Source of the DNA: Septoria linicola
Lineage: Eukaryota; Ascomycota; Dothideomycetes; Mycosphaerellales; Mycosphaerellaceae
Length of the DNA: 64,000 nucleotides
NCBI GenBank assembly: GCA_024114885.1
Contig: CP099418.1
Location: 3,286,001-3,350,000, forward strand
Reading direction: 5' to 3'
How positions within the stretch are numbered: position 1 is the stretch's first letter; every line of letters begins with the position of its first letter. The notes under the pieces are model-generated. The model saw only the letters and a list, made by a program, of their open reading frames with translations. It was not told the origin of the DNA and did not search any database. Below, in pieces: positions 21,032 to 31,042 of this stretch. A program made the translations under genes and the position numbers.

Positions 21032-22826
21032 TTAGGCCTGAGTACCACCTCTGCCGCCGCGCTGACCTGCAGCGGCATATCCGCCACGGCCCCGTGGAGC
21101 GCCCTGTCCTTGTCCACCACGGCCGCCTTGGAAGTTGCCTCGAGGAGCCCCTTGGTTGGCACCGCCACGAGATCCACCACGTCCGCCCTGGTACTGGCCT
21201 CGTGGAATGTAGGGCGTGGAGCCTGGGCGAAACTTGCGCTCCTCAACGAACAGGGGGACATCATTACCGTCGACTTCGAACTGTGCCGCCTTAGCCTTGT
21301 TGTAAGCGTCAGCGGTCTTGAAGTCGACAAAAGCGCAGTTCTGCGTGCGTGTCAGCGTGTGATCTCAATTTACAATCAAAGTTGTGGCAACATACCTTTT
21401 GGCGAGCAATGTCAAAGTACGTGACCTCTCCAAACTTCTCGAGCTCAGCCTTCAGCTTGCCGGCCTCGACGTTATCAGCGACGTTCTTGATGTACCCACG
21501 GTACTGTGGCTCTTGCTGTTGTGGAGCGGCGTTGGTCTGCTTTGATGCATTGCGGTTGTGGCCGCTTCCGACGGCAGTCCACTCATCCTGAGAGTCATTG
21601 CCCTTGGCGTCTTGGGAGGATGGTGCAGAGGGAGTGTTTGGCGTGATGGCGTTGGCGACCGCAGCAGCTGGGGCGGTTGGGACAGCAGCCGCAGCCTTTT
21701 GCTGCACAGTCTTCGCAGCTTGTGCAACTGGCTGCGGTACTACAGGGGCGATGGTCTTAGCAGCTGATGCAGCTAGGCTAGCCCAAGTCTTTGGCACAGC
21801 CGGCGCTGCTGGCTTCGGTGCGGGCGCAGACGCAGGCTTCTGTGTTTCCTGCTTTGGCGGCGTAGGTGCGCCCGTTGGCTCTGGGTCTTTTGGTGTCTCC
21901 TGCTCAACGTCTGCCTCGGCAGTGGTCGTCTTCTCAAGCTCCTTGACTGGCTCAGCTTCCGGCTGTGCAGCTGGAGCCTCTTCCTCCTCTTTCTCCTCTA
22001 TAGCTGCCCGTGCCTCTTCTTTCTCTTCTGTTGGCTTCTGCTCGTCCTCGGCCTCAGTCTTGGTGCCGTTCACCAACTTCTCTTCGATCTTCTCGTCCAC
22101 CTCTTCAGCAGCATTCTCAATGGAAGCAGGGTCGTTAGAGCTGGTCAGTGTAGTTGGGGCGGACTCAGTGGGCGCGGACTCTTGAGTGCCGTTCTCGGTG
22201 CCGGAGACCTGCTGCACCTCCTCTTGCGGCTGCTGGGTCTCAGCCTCCGCCTCATCCTCCTCCTCGACCAAGTAGCGGAAAATGTCGTTGAGTACGAAGT
22301 AGCCATTGGTCTGAGTAGCAAGGACGAACGTCTGCGTGAATTTCTTGTGAGGCTGCCCTCGGTTGCTGAGCTCGCCGATGACTTGGATGACGATGTTGCT
22401 GTCGGATGCTTGCGAATCGACATTGGTGACGCGGACCTTGCAGTCGTTGAGGTCGAGATCGCGGATCTTATCGTTGATGGCACGTTGGCCGACGCATACA
22501 GCGACCTTGTCGGTCTCTTGGCCAGACACGAACTGCGAGCGCTTGTTGTAGAACAAGTACAGCTTTTCAGGCGTTCGCGAGAGGGTCGTGTAGTACTGCT
22601 CGACAAAGTACCAGCCCACTTCGTCCTTGGGGATGTCGGGCTGCGGAGTCTGCTGCTGCTGGGCATTCGAGGGCGTGGACGAGGCAGGTGGGGCTTGTTG
22701 TGCGGACGGTGGCTGCGAGTTCTGGTTGGAGGCCGAGTACGAGAAGCTATTCTGGTCGCCGCCAGCGTTGTAGGACTGGTGCAGGCCGTAGTTGCCGTTG
22801 GGCAGTCCAGATACCTCTGCGGCCAT
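21032..22826 (-). CDS. G3BP-like NTF2/RRM RNA-binding protein
   Basis: Exons 22826-21396 and 21340-21032, 579 residues. The N-terminus is Gln/Asn-rich. An NTF2-like domain (residues ~68-185) starts EVGWYFVEQYYTTLSRTP and ends VLNDIFRYL. A long acidic Glu/Thr/Pro-rich stretch and an Ala/Pro-rich segment follow. An RRM (YRGYIKNVADNV, then NCAFVDFKTADAYNKA) is split by the intron inside its beta-3 region, and an RGG/GQG tail ends the protein. This is the architecture of G3BP, fission-yeast Nxt3 and budding-yeast Bre5: stress-granule scaffold and cofactor of the Ubp3 deubiquitinase. A GAGGGC hexamer repeat lies just upstream. Confidence 0.93.
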
Positions 22827-23328
22827 GGTGATGGTTTGGGAAAGTCGATCGGTTCGAGACGGGGCGAAGTGTCGCGTGCGCGATCAGGGACGAGGGCGAG
22901 GGCGAGGGCGAGGGCGAGGGCGAAAGTGAAAGTCGACGTGGATGCAGCTCGTTGCTGAAACGAGGTCAAGCTGGAATATCGAAGCTTGTCGAGGCGCTGT
23001 TGTTGATGAGGCAGAAAGTGTGCCGCTGACAGAAATCTCTCCAAGCACGCGTGCGCGCAAAGCTGTACGGTACGTCGGCCGTTAGAAACAGAGTCGTTGC
23101 AGTCACCCGGACGAAGTGAGGGGATGGCGGTATTCGCGATGGATGAGAAAAGTAGTCGAACAGAGCGAGTAGTGTGTGTGTCGTGTGTGTCGAATCATCT
23201 AGTTAGACGGGTTGCTCGTCAAGAGGAACTCTACGAGTCTACCTAGCCCGCCTTGGCAGATATTTACTGCCCAATTGCCGAGACATATATCCTCCCTCTT
23301 ACTCTATCTGACTCCGGGCAAATTGGAT
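22827..23328. other. Bidirectional promoter region
   Basis: 502 bases between two divergent starts, G3BP-like and YwbE-like. It includes a (GAGGGC)n tract at 22891-22922 and TGTGTG-rich stretches near 23175-23190. Confidence 0.6.
22891..22922. repeat. (GAGGGC)n hexanucleotide tract
   Basis: Just over five GAGGGC units, about 65-95 bases upstream of the G3BP-like start codon, in the probable 5' untranslated region. Confidence 0.9.
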
Positions 23329-23901
23329 ATGAATCGTCCTCAGAACCGTCAGCCACGCGTTGATGGCCAACAACGAGGCAGAGGTGGCCGGCGGGGAGGT
23401 GGCCGTGGCAATCACGCAGGTCCTGACTACAAGCCTGTGCCTTCAATACAACAGGTCGTGCCAGGTGCTGCAGTCTCGATCGTTCTTAAGCAAGATCAGC
23501 CTACCGGCCGAGAAGTCCAAGGAATTGTGCAAGACTTGTTGACTCGAGGCGATCACCCTCGAGGAATCAAAGTGCGACTTACGGACGGCAGAGTAGGCCG
23601 GGTGCAACGAATGTCAACAACACCATCATCCGCCTCAAGAGCTCAAGCTGGTACTCCTGCAAGGCCAACGTTCAAGCATGTAGCGGACGTACGCTATGAA
23701 GATGAGTATGCTGAAGGCCCGCCTCCACGGACTTTCGCAGATTACTTCCCAGATGAACCAGCGCCGTCGACAATGCAGCAGTCTGCACCTGATCTCAAGA
23801 CCGCAACTGCTCGATGCCCTATCTGCGAAGAATTTGAGGGTGACGAAATTGCAGTCAGCAATCATGTGGCCAAACACTTCGGCGATGCACCTTGCGGTTG
23901 A
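23329..23901 (+). CDS. YwbE-domain (DUF2196) protein with C-terminal zinc motif
   Basis: 190 residues, intronless. The N-terminus is rich in RGG (QQRGRGGRRGGGRG), suggesting RNA binding. A YwbE/DUF2196 domain follows (VPGAAVSIVLKQDQPTGREV to LTDGRVGRVQ, residues ~40-98). The C-terminus has ARCPICEEFEGDEIAVSNHV with a later AKHF, a C-x2-C...H-x3-H zinc-finger arrangement like ubiquitin-binding UBZ fingers. Function is unknown. I chose ATG 23329, which lies directly before the Arg/Gly-rich start; upstream in-frame codons have no ATG. Confidence 0.85.
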   Translation: MNRPQNRQPRVDGQQRGRGGRRGGGRGNHAGPDYKPVPSIQQVVPGAAVSIVLKQDQPTGREVQGIVQDLLTRGDHPRGIKVRLTDGRVGRVQRMSTTPSSASRAQAGTPARPTFKHVADVRYEDEYAEGPPPRTFADYFPDEPAPSTMQQSAPDLKTATARCPICEEFEGDEIAVSNHVAKHFGDAPCG

Positions 23902-24336
23902 ACTCTAGCCGTGACTTTCGCGAATTTCGACAGTGCGGCTCTCGACCTCGTAGTGCTGGCACATGCCTTCAGTCTATCGATGGACGTTCAGCCAATGTGA
24001 CGAACTTGCATGCGTCGGCTTGGCGTGTACTCCTGAAGCAGCTGCGGAGCAAAGCTATGTCGATGGCTCTTGCTTTCTATCGATGTGCGAGCCACATGTA
24101 CTGATCATCCATCGAGTGGAATGCTTCTGCAGGATCACGTATTTGGATTCCATTTGCTGGAACTCTAGACCGCAACGCAGATCGAGGATTGAGCCTAGAT
24201 ACCGGTCTCAGTGGAGAACCTTTACAAACAGTTCTGCTGCCGAGGCGCGAGCCCTGGACTGGCTTATATTCAAAGATAGGGACGTATTTACTCTACATGA
24301 ATATACAGATCGCGCGCAAATGTGTTGCCATTACCA
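23902..24336. other. Convergent 3' intergenic region
   Basis: 435 bases between the YwbE-like stop and the oxidase stop. No gene seen. Confidence 0.5.
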
Positions 24337-25682
24337 TCAGATAACATGCTTCTATTACAACCGCGATATAAATCCACTTCGGTCCATCTACATGAACATT
24401 CATTAGCTGGACTTCTATTGGAGTTCACTATTATGGTACTCACCTTCGCAAGATATTCTTTCGTGATATCTTCAACTTTCGTCGTTCCAGCCAACGCCAT
24501 GCAAAGCTTGATTTCATCACTCAAGAGCTTCAAGCACAACTCAACTCCAGGCTGGCCCTTGTATGCAAGGCCCCACAAGACTGGCCTGCCAATCCAGACA
24601 AAGTCTGCACCTAGCGCAAGAGCTTTGAAGACATCCGTTCCGTGCCTGATGCCTCCATCGACATGAATTGGGATCTTGCCACCAACTGCTTCCACGATTT
24701 CTGGCAGAGCGTCGATAGTGGCGAGTGCGCCATTGAGCTGTCTACCACCATGATTACTCACAACAATGCCGTCAACTTGGTGGTGCAATGCAAGGATAGC
24801 GTCTTCTGATGTGGCGATGCCCTTGACCCACACCTGCATCTCACTTCCACATTCCTTCTTCAACCAGTCGATGTCCTTTTCCCAAGATAGAGTAGGATTG
24901 GGTGCGTGGGTATGAAAGGTGACCGGTCCTTTGGGGAACACACGCTTTCCGTTCTCGAGATAGCCCGCTTCAGACTTTCGTCTGGTCCGCTGTGGTTGTT
25001 GTTCTTGGGCCTTCTCTTGGTTTGCTGGCTGCATTGGATCATCATCTGAGAAGTTGGCAATCTTGAAATGAGCAGGTAGCTTGAACTGGTTTCGGATTTC
25101 GAGGTTTCGTCGGCCCAGGAAAGGCGTATCTACCGTGAGAAACACAGCCTTGTATCCAGCCTTCTTCGCCCGCTGAATCAGCTTCGCGCTGTGTTCCTTT
25201 TCCTCAAACAGGTACAGTTGAAGTACATTGGGAATGTGTCCGCTCGCTTCTGCAACTTCCTCCAGCGACTTAGTTGCGAATGAAGATAAGCCCATAGCAA
25301 CATCGTACTTCTTGCAAGCTCCAGCAGTCCCTAGCTCTCCGTCGGAATGAGCTAGACACTGCATCGCAGTAGGCGCCACTCCCAAGGGAATGCTATTCTT
25401 AAACCCGAATATGTTGACCGAGGTATCGATATTGGACACATCTCGTAGAACTCGGGGGCGAATGCGATACTTCTCGTAGGCCGTCGTGTTCTCGCGCAAT
25501 GTTGAGCCAGAGTCGGCACCTTCATAATCGAGTTTTAGCTAGCTGTCGTAGAAGTTAAGCTTAGCATTGCGGATACCTTCATTGTAGTAGTCTCGGGTCT
25601 GCTTGTCCATGCGAGAGTGAGCATGTTGCTCCAGCTCCTTGATGGTCAGGCAGTTGAAATCGTGATCATCTGAAGTCGCCAT
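24337..25682 (-). CDS. FMN-dependent 2-hydroxyacid oxidase/dehydrogenase
   Basis: Exons 25682-25577, 25519-24444 and a tiny last exon 24351-24337, 398 residues. Family of glycolate oxidase, lactate oxidase and fungal L-lactate dehydrogenase: it oxidises a 2-hydroxy acid through FMN. Evidence: TRDYYNEGADSGSTLREN, RPRVLRDVS, LGVAPTAMQCLAH, SSFATKSLEEVAE, LQLYLF, FLTVDTPFLGRR, WVKGIATSEDA, the active-site SNHGGRQL and VDGGIRHGTDVFKALALGADFVWIGRP. The last intron (92 nt, GTGAGT to AATAG) ends the protein in AKKHVI. If it is retained, the frame runs on to 24288 and gives a different C-terminus of about 50 residues. No PTS1 signal is seen in either form. Confidence 0.9.
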
Positions 25683-26061
25683 GGTTAAAGTGGCGACTGC
25701 TTCAATACGGCGAGATAGCTAGTGGTGAATTTGCGGATGTGAGGATGAAGAGAACGATAGACTTCGACAGTAGTAATAATGATACGACCAATAGATACTT
25801 ACAGCAACTCAATAGCACATCGCTTGCCGCGAGCAAAAGCAACGAGGCCGCAGTAGCCGACGCCGCAACCATGCGAACTCGTAAGATAGCAATGATGTAT
25901 TCCATCCATCGATCCAGCTGCCTCGCCACGAGGCTACCGAGAGCCGGTTGGCCGGACAACAGCACACGAGTCATTCATAACACGACGCGTCTGGACAGCA
26001 GGAAGCGCCGTCATCCGCCATTGTTTGCTCTTACTCTTCACTAACATACATTTCAGCAGCG
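25683..26061. other. Bidirectional promoter region
   Basis: 379 bases between the divergent oxidase and BRCT-protein starts. No further gene seen. Confidence 0.5.
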
Positions 26062-29000
26062 ATGGTTTCAACACGAGGAGGTGCTCGAACGAGTGTGCCC
26101 GAGCCGGACACGATGCTCAAGAAGAAACCAGTCCGGAAGGCGGCGGCAAAACCAACGACTGCCACAGTCCCGAAAACCAAAGCGACACGGACGAGAAAGG
26201 CACAGCCTGAGCCAGAGCAAGAAGGCGCTGCCGTGGAGGAAGAAGAAATCGATGAACTTGCCGAACCTGCTCCTGCGCCAGTGAAGACTACACGACGAGG
26301 TCGACCCCCAGTGAAGAAGGATGAGGAGCCTACCAAGAAAACTGCAGTAGTAAAGGCCACCACGAAAACGAAAACACTCGCGAAGCCAACGAGGTCTGCC
26401 GCTGGAAATCCGACGAAAGCGACGAGATCTGGTGAGGAGAAGACCGAGGAGAAAGCAGAACCAAGGAAGGCGCCTGAGCTCAAGCCTGCACAAACTCGAG
26501 CAACGAGGCCAACACGTGCTACTGCCGCGAAGGAAAAGGCAGCACCACTGTCACCGAAAAAGATCACTCAAGTGTCCAAGGCGTCGAGCAAGAAGAATGA
26601 CGATAGTAAGATGGGTGCTGCAAAGTCGTCTCTCAAGGGTCGGCCGGTCGCTCGTGGACGAGGCGTATCGGACGAGAATGCAGGCATTCTCGATCTGAAA
26701 CCAAGTGCCGCACGGACTCAACACAAAGAGGTGCGCAGCACTGGATTCGAGAAGACTGAGGCGACCACAAAGCGCGAGCTTGCGACAGACGTGCAGGAAG
26801 ATGGTACAAACGCCCCAGAGCAGGTGCACGATGAGGCTGAGCCCACTACGCAAGAGGAAGACTTGCATTCGGAAGACGAACTGTTGGCGGATCAAGGATC
26901 AGACGATGAACTCTGCGCCCCGAAGACGCCGATGAAGCGATGCGATCCTCGTGAACAGAGTAGATACAGCCCTGCCAAAACAACTCAGCTGTCCAGCATT
27001 GATGTGCCAGATAAAACGCCTGTCAGGCGATTCCAGGTGCTCGGAACGCAACAAGGTACACCACAAACGCAAAGACCATACTGCAAACCCAGCGTGCCCA
27101 TGTCGGAAGTGCGACCGATGACCGTAGCTCGAGCTCGCGACACTGCAATGGTATTTCCAAAATTGCAACCTCTACCGCAGATGAACGCCGGTAAGCTGTT
27201 CGCGAACAGTAATCTCGAGTCTGTAGTGTGTCGAGCTGCGACCACGGCCGTAGAGGAGGAAGACGTCCACATGGAGAGCCCACAAGAATTTGTAGAACAG
27301 GACAGTGATACAAGTCTCCTGGTCGATGCCTCGATAGCGGATCTTTCGATGTCTACCGTCGCGGCCGCGACTGTGAGCGCTGAAGATGCGATCGAGGAAA
27401 ATGACGAGGCCGAGCAACCTGATGACCCCAACTCATATGTCGTGGGACCCGAAGAGAACATTGTGGATGAAGAGATGGAGAACGACGACACAGATATGAA
27501 CATTGATTTCTCCCACACCACAGATGATAGTGTCCTCATCACCCCTCAAGAAATCGACTCTTTCGCCGAGAACAGTGTTGAGAATGTTGAAATGCAAGGG
27601 GTTTCTGGCACACCGAGACCGGAGACCATGATATGGGCCAACATTCGCCAGGACGTCACGATTCCATTCGTATTCGATGGCGATGCAAGCCCGGCTCGTA
27701 ATCTTCCACAGGCTGAGCCAACGGAGCGACTGAGTATAGTTGCCGACTTTGCATCGGAGCTTCGCAGTGAAGATGATGTGGACAGTACATCCGAGAGCAG
27801 CAAGACTGCGCCAATTATGAAAATCGCTTTCACGCCTGACCTGTCTTTGACCAGGCAGAAAGAATGCGATCGACCGAGTGCTGAGGACGTCACGGTCAAC
27901 ATGAGCGATTTCCTGGATGTCTCATCCATAGCCGAGCTTCGTGATTCGACTTCAGCTCACGATGAGACTGCCACCGAGGTAGATGTCGACACTGTCATGG
28001 CTAAGAACCCGACAGTGGAAGACATTGTCGAAGATGAATCTGTCCTCGATGGCGACGTGACGCTCATGTGTGAAGAGCAGGTTGTGCCCAGATTTGCTAT
28101 CAGTACTCCGATCAAGCTCACAACAGTCGAAGACGTGACAGAAGAAGAATTTACAGCTGATGGAGAGGAGACGCTTTTGATCGCAGAGTCAGTGTGTCCG
28201 GCAACTGTCGAACGCTCACCTGTCAAATTGGTGACTGCTGAGGACGCTTACGAAGTCGATGGCGCGGCAGTTGAAGGCGATATGACCTTGAGTTTGGAAG
28301 AGCCGCCGTGTCCGCGTACAGTCAGGCGCTCTCCCGTCAAGTTGACTTTGGTGGAGGACGTCCCTGAGGAGATTGAGGAAGCAGAGGGCGACCTGACATT
28401 GATGCTCGGTTCACCGCTCGATTCGCCATTACCTCAGCAACCAAGGACACCTGCTTTGATCGACGACAGATGCAGCTCGAATGTTACACCGCTTGACCTA
28501 GAAGACGCCAACACTCCCCACTATGCACGGTCTACGTTCTCTTCCAGGCGCAAGTCCATCTCGGATGGTTCGAGGCCGACGACTTCTGATGGCGAGCGAA
28601 GACCGGTGAATGCGCAGCCGACTGCAAGCGCCTGGTTTGACGACGTCGCCGCCTCCACCCAAGCCACCCCTCGTAGGTCGAGATCGAGCAGTGCACACTC
28701 CCGCCGAGACCAGTCTCGCTCGAGATCGAGGCCCAGGACTCCTGCTCGGACTACAGGTGCCTCGACATCGTCGAATGCTCCAACCCACGGGCCGCCACAA
28801 ACTAGGACTGCAAACTCTCAGTCTGCCAGTAGAGAGAGGTTCCCTGGAATGCCGCCTGCTGAGTCGTATCAGGAGCTGCTCGAGAGTCCAGATGTCGAAA
28901 TGTCGTTGACGCGTTCCTCTGAGAGAAAGGCTTCCATTCCTCGTGTGACGCCTTTGAAGCGGAAGTCTCTTCATGAAGACGACGCCGGTTCGCCAGAAGC

Positions 29001-29931
29001 AGCAAATCCCCAGCAAGTCCTGCCAGAACGCTTCCCCGGCATGCCGTCTCGCAGCACGTATGGAGTCCAAACTGCCAGGCCGACGACTCGATTTCGTACA
29101 CCTACACGACAGTCACCTATCCGAAGACCTGCTACGACTCAGAAGCCGACGTCGCTGCGAAAGATTGCTCTGAAGGCAGCATCAACTCCAATGAAGGCAC
29201 AGCTCCCGGCAGTTAGTCAAACGCCAGGGCAAGTTCCTATGACACCGCACCCAGCGGCTCCATTGCGTGGGGTCGTAGCCCTGGTCGATGTTTATACGCA
29301 CGACGGAGCATGTGCATCACAATCATTTGCTATCCTGCTCAAACGTCTTGGTGCCAAGACCACGAAAACATTCAACGAGAACGTAACTCACCTGGTCTTC
29401 AAGGAGGGTGCGCCCAAGCTGCTCCAGGCCTTGGTACTACACAACAAGCAAATAGCCACAGGTGGGAATGGCAAAGGGATTTTCTGCGTCAACAGCCGCT
29501 GGGTTAATGACTGTGACGCACGTGGCCGACGCATGCCCGAGTTGGACGAAGGGTATGCCGTTGAGCTAGACGACTACCAGCGCACTGCCAAACGACGTCG
29601 CAAAAGCATGGAGCCTATGGCTCTTCTGAAGACAAATGGTGGCAGTGTCGTTCGCGATCGAAAGAGTAGCGCGGGACGAGTGTCGATTGGTCGCATGAGC
29701 ACGAAAGAGGGCATGTTCGAGAGTCCTGAAGAGTCGGGGTATCTTGACATCGAGAACAAAGAGAATGAAGATGATGGTGGTTGCTCTGAACCTGCTACGC
29801 CAGCTTATCTGAAGGCGCCAGACTCGCTCATCCAACAGACTGTGCCAGCAAAGAGGGCGCAGAAGCTCGATCTCGGAGCCAAGGCAGACAAACAGAGGAG
29901 GCTGACATTTGCCGATGGGTTGGAGTTTTGA
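26062..29931 (+). CDS. Large BRCT-domain protein with N-terminal AT-hook and internal repeats
   Basis: 1289 residues, one exon. It probably acts on chromatin or in DNA-damage/mitotic control. The first 210 residues are Lys/Pro/Thr-rich with an AT-hook core (RRGRPP, ~residue 77). The middle is acidic and disordered. Residues ~651-785 hold about 3.5 copies of a ~37-residue unit containing G(D/E)xTL and (S/T)P(V/I)KL. Two ERFPGMP motifs lie near residues 930 and 990, and an SR-rich stretch (SRSSSAHSRRDQSRSRSR) near 875. One BRCT domain spans ~1069-1165 (GVVALVDVYTHDG, LGAKTTKTFNENVTHLVFKEG, SRWVNDCDARGRRM). Many SP/TP sites suggest CDK phosphorylation. A microcephalin-like role is possible but unproven. 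Confidence 0.85.
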   Translation: MVSTRGGARTSVPEPDTMLKKKPVRKAAAKPTTATVPKTKATRTRKAQPEPEQEGAAVEEEEIDELAEPAPAPVKTTRRGRPPVKKDEEPTKKTAVVKATTKTKTLAKPTRSAAGNPTKATRSGEEKTEEKAEPRKAPELKPAQTRATRPTRATAAKEKAAPLSPKKITQVSKASSKKNDDSKMGAAKSSLKGRPVARGRGVSDENAGILDLKPSAARTQHKEVRSTGFEKTEATTKRELATDVQEDGTNAPEQVHDEAEPTTQEEDLHSEDELLADQGSDDELCAPKTPMKRCDPREQSRYSPAKTTQLSSIDVPDKTPVRRFQVLGTQQGTPQTQRPYCKPSVPMSEVRPMTVARARDTAMVFPKLQPLPQMNAGKLFANSNLESVVCRAATTAVEEEDVHMESPQEFVEQDSDTSLLVDASIADLSMSTVAAATVSAEDAIEENDEAEQPDDPNSYVVGPEENIVDEEMENDDTDMNIDFSHTTDDSVLITPQEIDSFAENSVENVEMQGVSGTPRPETMIWANIRQDVTIPFVFDGDASPARNLPQAEPTERLSIVADFASELRSEDDVDSTSESSKTAPIMKIAFTPDLSLTRQKECDRPSAEDVTVNMSDFLDVSSIAELRDSTSAHDETATEVDVDTVMAKNPTVEDIVEDESVLDGDVTLMCEEQVVPRFAISTPIKLTTVEDVTEEEFTADGEETLLIAESVCPATVERSPVKLVTAEDAYEVDGAAVEGDMTLSLEEPPCPRTVRRSPVKLTLVEDVPEEIEEAEGDLTLMLGSPLDSPLPQQPRTPALIDDRCSSNVTPLDLEDANTPHYARSTFSSRRKSISDGSRPTTSDGERRPVNAQPTASAWFDDVAASTQATPRRSRSSSAHSRRDQSRSRSRPRTPARTTGASTSSNAPTHGPPQTRTANSQSASRERFPGMPPAESYQELLESPDVEMSLTRSSERKASIPRVTPLKRKSLHEDDAGSPEAANPQQVLPERFPGMPSRSTYGVQTARPTTRFRTPTRQSPIRRPATTQKPTSLRKIALKAASTPMKAQLPAVSQTPGQVPMTPHPAAPLRGVVALVDVYTHDGACASQSFAILLKRLGAKTTKTFNENVTHLVFKEGAPKLLQALVLHNKQIATGGNGKGIFCVNSRWVNDCDARGRRMPELDEGYAVELDDYQRTAKRRRKSMEPMALLKTNGGSVVRDRKSSAGRVSIGRMSTKEGMFESPEESGYLDIENKENEDDGGCSEPATPAYLKAPDSLIQQTVPAKRAQKLDLGAKADKQRRLTFADGLEF
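28012..28420 (+). repeat. Intragenic ~37-residue coding repeats
   Basis: Three full units and one partial unit in frame inside the BRCT protein. Each runs VEDV-like acid stretch, G(D/E)xTL, then (S/T)P(V/I)KL. DNA identity is moderate, so the units are old and kept at protein level. Confidence 0.75.
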
Positions 29932-30272
29932 GTGCGAGTGGTGTGCTGCTTCGCGACGAAGCTGGAGTAACAGAATGTACAGCTTAGGGGTGGGTGGAGT
30001 TAAGGTTGTCAGGCCGTGCAGCGAACCCTTTCGTAGCTTGCAGACATTGTCGCCGAAGACATATCTACAATTCTATACCCATTATTCCTCATACGCGTCT
30101 TCCTCTGTCACATAGTCCTCGCGGTGCCGGCCTTGAAGTCGGATCTGAGGTGTGCAGCTATAGTCTGAGCATTTAGTGCTTTGAGCAGTCTATGGCACGG
30201 ATCGGCATCAACAGCAACTGCTGGGATATATGACAGTCTGCACCGAACAATCTAGCTCTGGTGTGGCACCGT
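29932..30272. other. Convergent 3' intergenic region
   Basis: 341 bases between the BRCT-protein stop and the HYPK-like stop. No gene seen. Confidence 0.5.
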
Positions 30273-30731
30273 TCATCCTGAAGCGGTGACCCATGCCTTG
30301 ATTGCTTTTAGAGCATCGGCGTCATGTGCTCGTAGCAGGTCTGTCGCTTTCGTCTTGCTGAGATCTAGCTGATCGACCTGTGCGGTGTCAGCATCCCCTC
30401 TCCATCTCCATCTAGTTTCGCAAAGGTCAGGTGTGCGTACCAACAATGTCACGTCTGCCGCATCCACTTTGATCAGCTTCTTCGGCGCTTCTTCCTTCTT
30501 CGCGACTGCAGATGTGCCAGCAGGCTTCGGCTTCGCGGCCGTCATATCCAAGTTCTTCATCGCCTCGCTCAAAGCCTTGAGATCCGTCTCTTTCTTTGGC
30601 TTCCCATCCTCAGTAGGATTGGCATCGAGGGAGGAGAGCGCTGCAGCCGCCTTGCGGTCTTCTTTGCTGGCGGGCACGACATCAGGTGCATCTGCGCCCT
30701 CTTGCACGTTGGATGGTTGTGGTTCGGCCAT
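30273..30731 (-). CDS. HYPK-like protein with NAC/UBA-type C-terminal domain
   Basis: Exons 30731-30441 and 30377-30273 (63-nt intron), 131 residues. The C-terminus (DAADVTLLVDQLDLSKTKATD, then LLRAHDADALKAIKAWV) is the UBA-like three-helix domain shared by HYPK and NAC-alpha. HYPK binds and restrains the N-terminal acetyltransferase NatA on the ribosome. The N-terminal two thirds are charged and disordered, with a helix (LKALSEAMKNLDM) that could contact Naa15/Naa10. The intron reads through as 21 codons without a stop, so an unspliced translation looks deceptively complete. Joining at TLL/VDQ restores the helix. Confidence 0.85.
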   Translation of the reverse strand: MAEPQPSNVQEGADAPDVVPASKEDRKAAAALSSLDANPTEDGKPKKETDLKALSEAMKNLDMTAAKPKPAGTSAVAKKEEAPKKLIKVDAADVTLLVRTPDLCETRWRWRGDADTAQVDQLDLSKTKATDLLRAHDADALKAIKAWVTASG

Positions 30732-31042
30732 GGTAAGGTGCTATCTCTGTCAGAAGACCCATGCGAGTGTCGCAAAGGTGAAGCTGGTCCGTAGTGCCTT
30801 GGCGACGATTCGCTAGTGTCAAAACTAGTGCAACTGCCATCGTTTGCAGACATGATTGACAACTATAGCATTTGCATTAGAGCATTCCGCCCGTGACTGG
30901 AGCATTTCGCGAGGAATACTATTAGCCGTGTGCGCGCCCTGCGGAAAGCCTAGCTGTTGACTCATATTGAGCACACACAGACTTTCTTCCCAAACATTGA
31001 ACCTTTTAGCAGGTCGAGTCTGAGAAGTGACATACCAAAGTC
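30732..31042. other. Bidirectional promoter region
   Basis: 311 bases between the divergent HYPK-like and DAHP synthase starts. No further gene seen. Confidence 0.5.

Noticed and set aside
21598..22185. 195-codon plus-strand frame of Ser/Ala/Gly
   Set aside because: Antisense shadow of the low-complexity middle of the G3BP-like gene.
28012..28420. BRCT protein as the kinetochore scaffold KNL1/Spc105 because of MELT-like repeats
   Set aside because: The first motif residue is Gly, there is a BRCT domain and AT-hook, and no Spc105 C-terminal region is seen.
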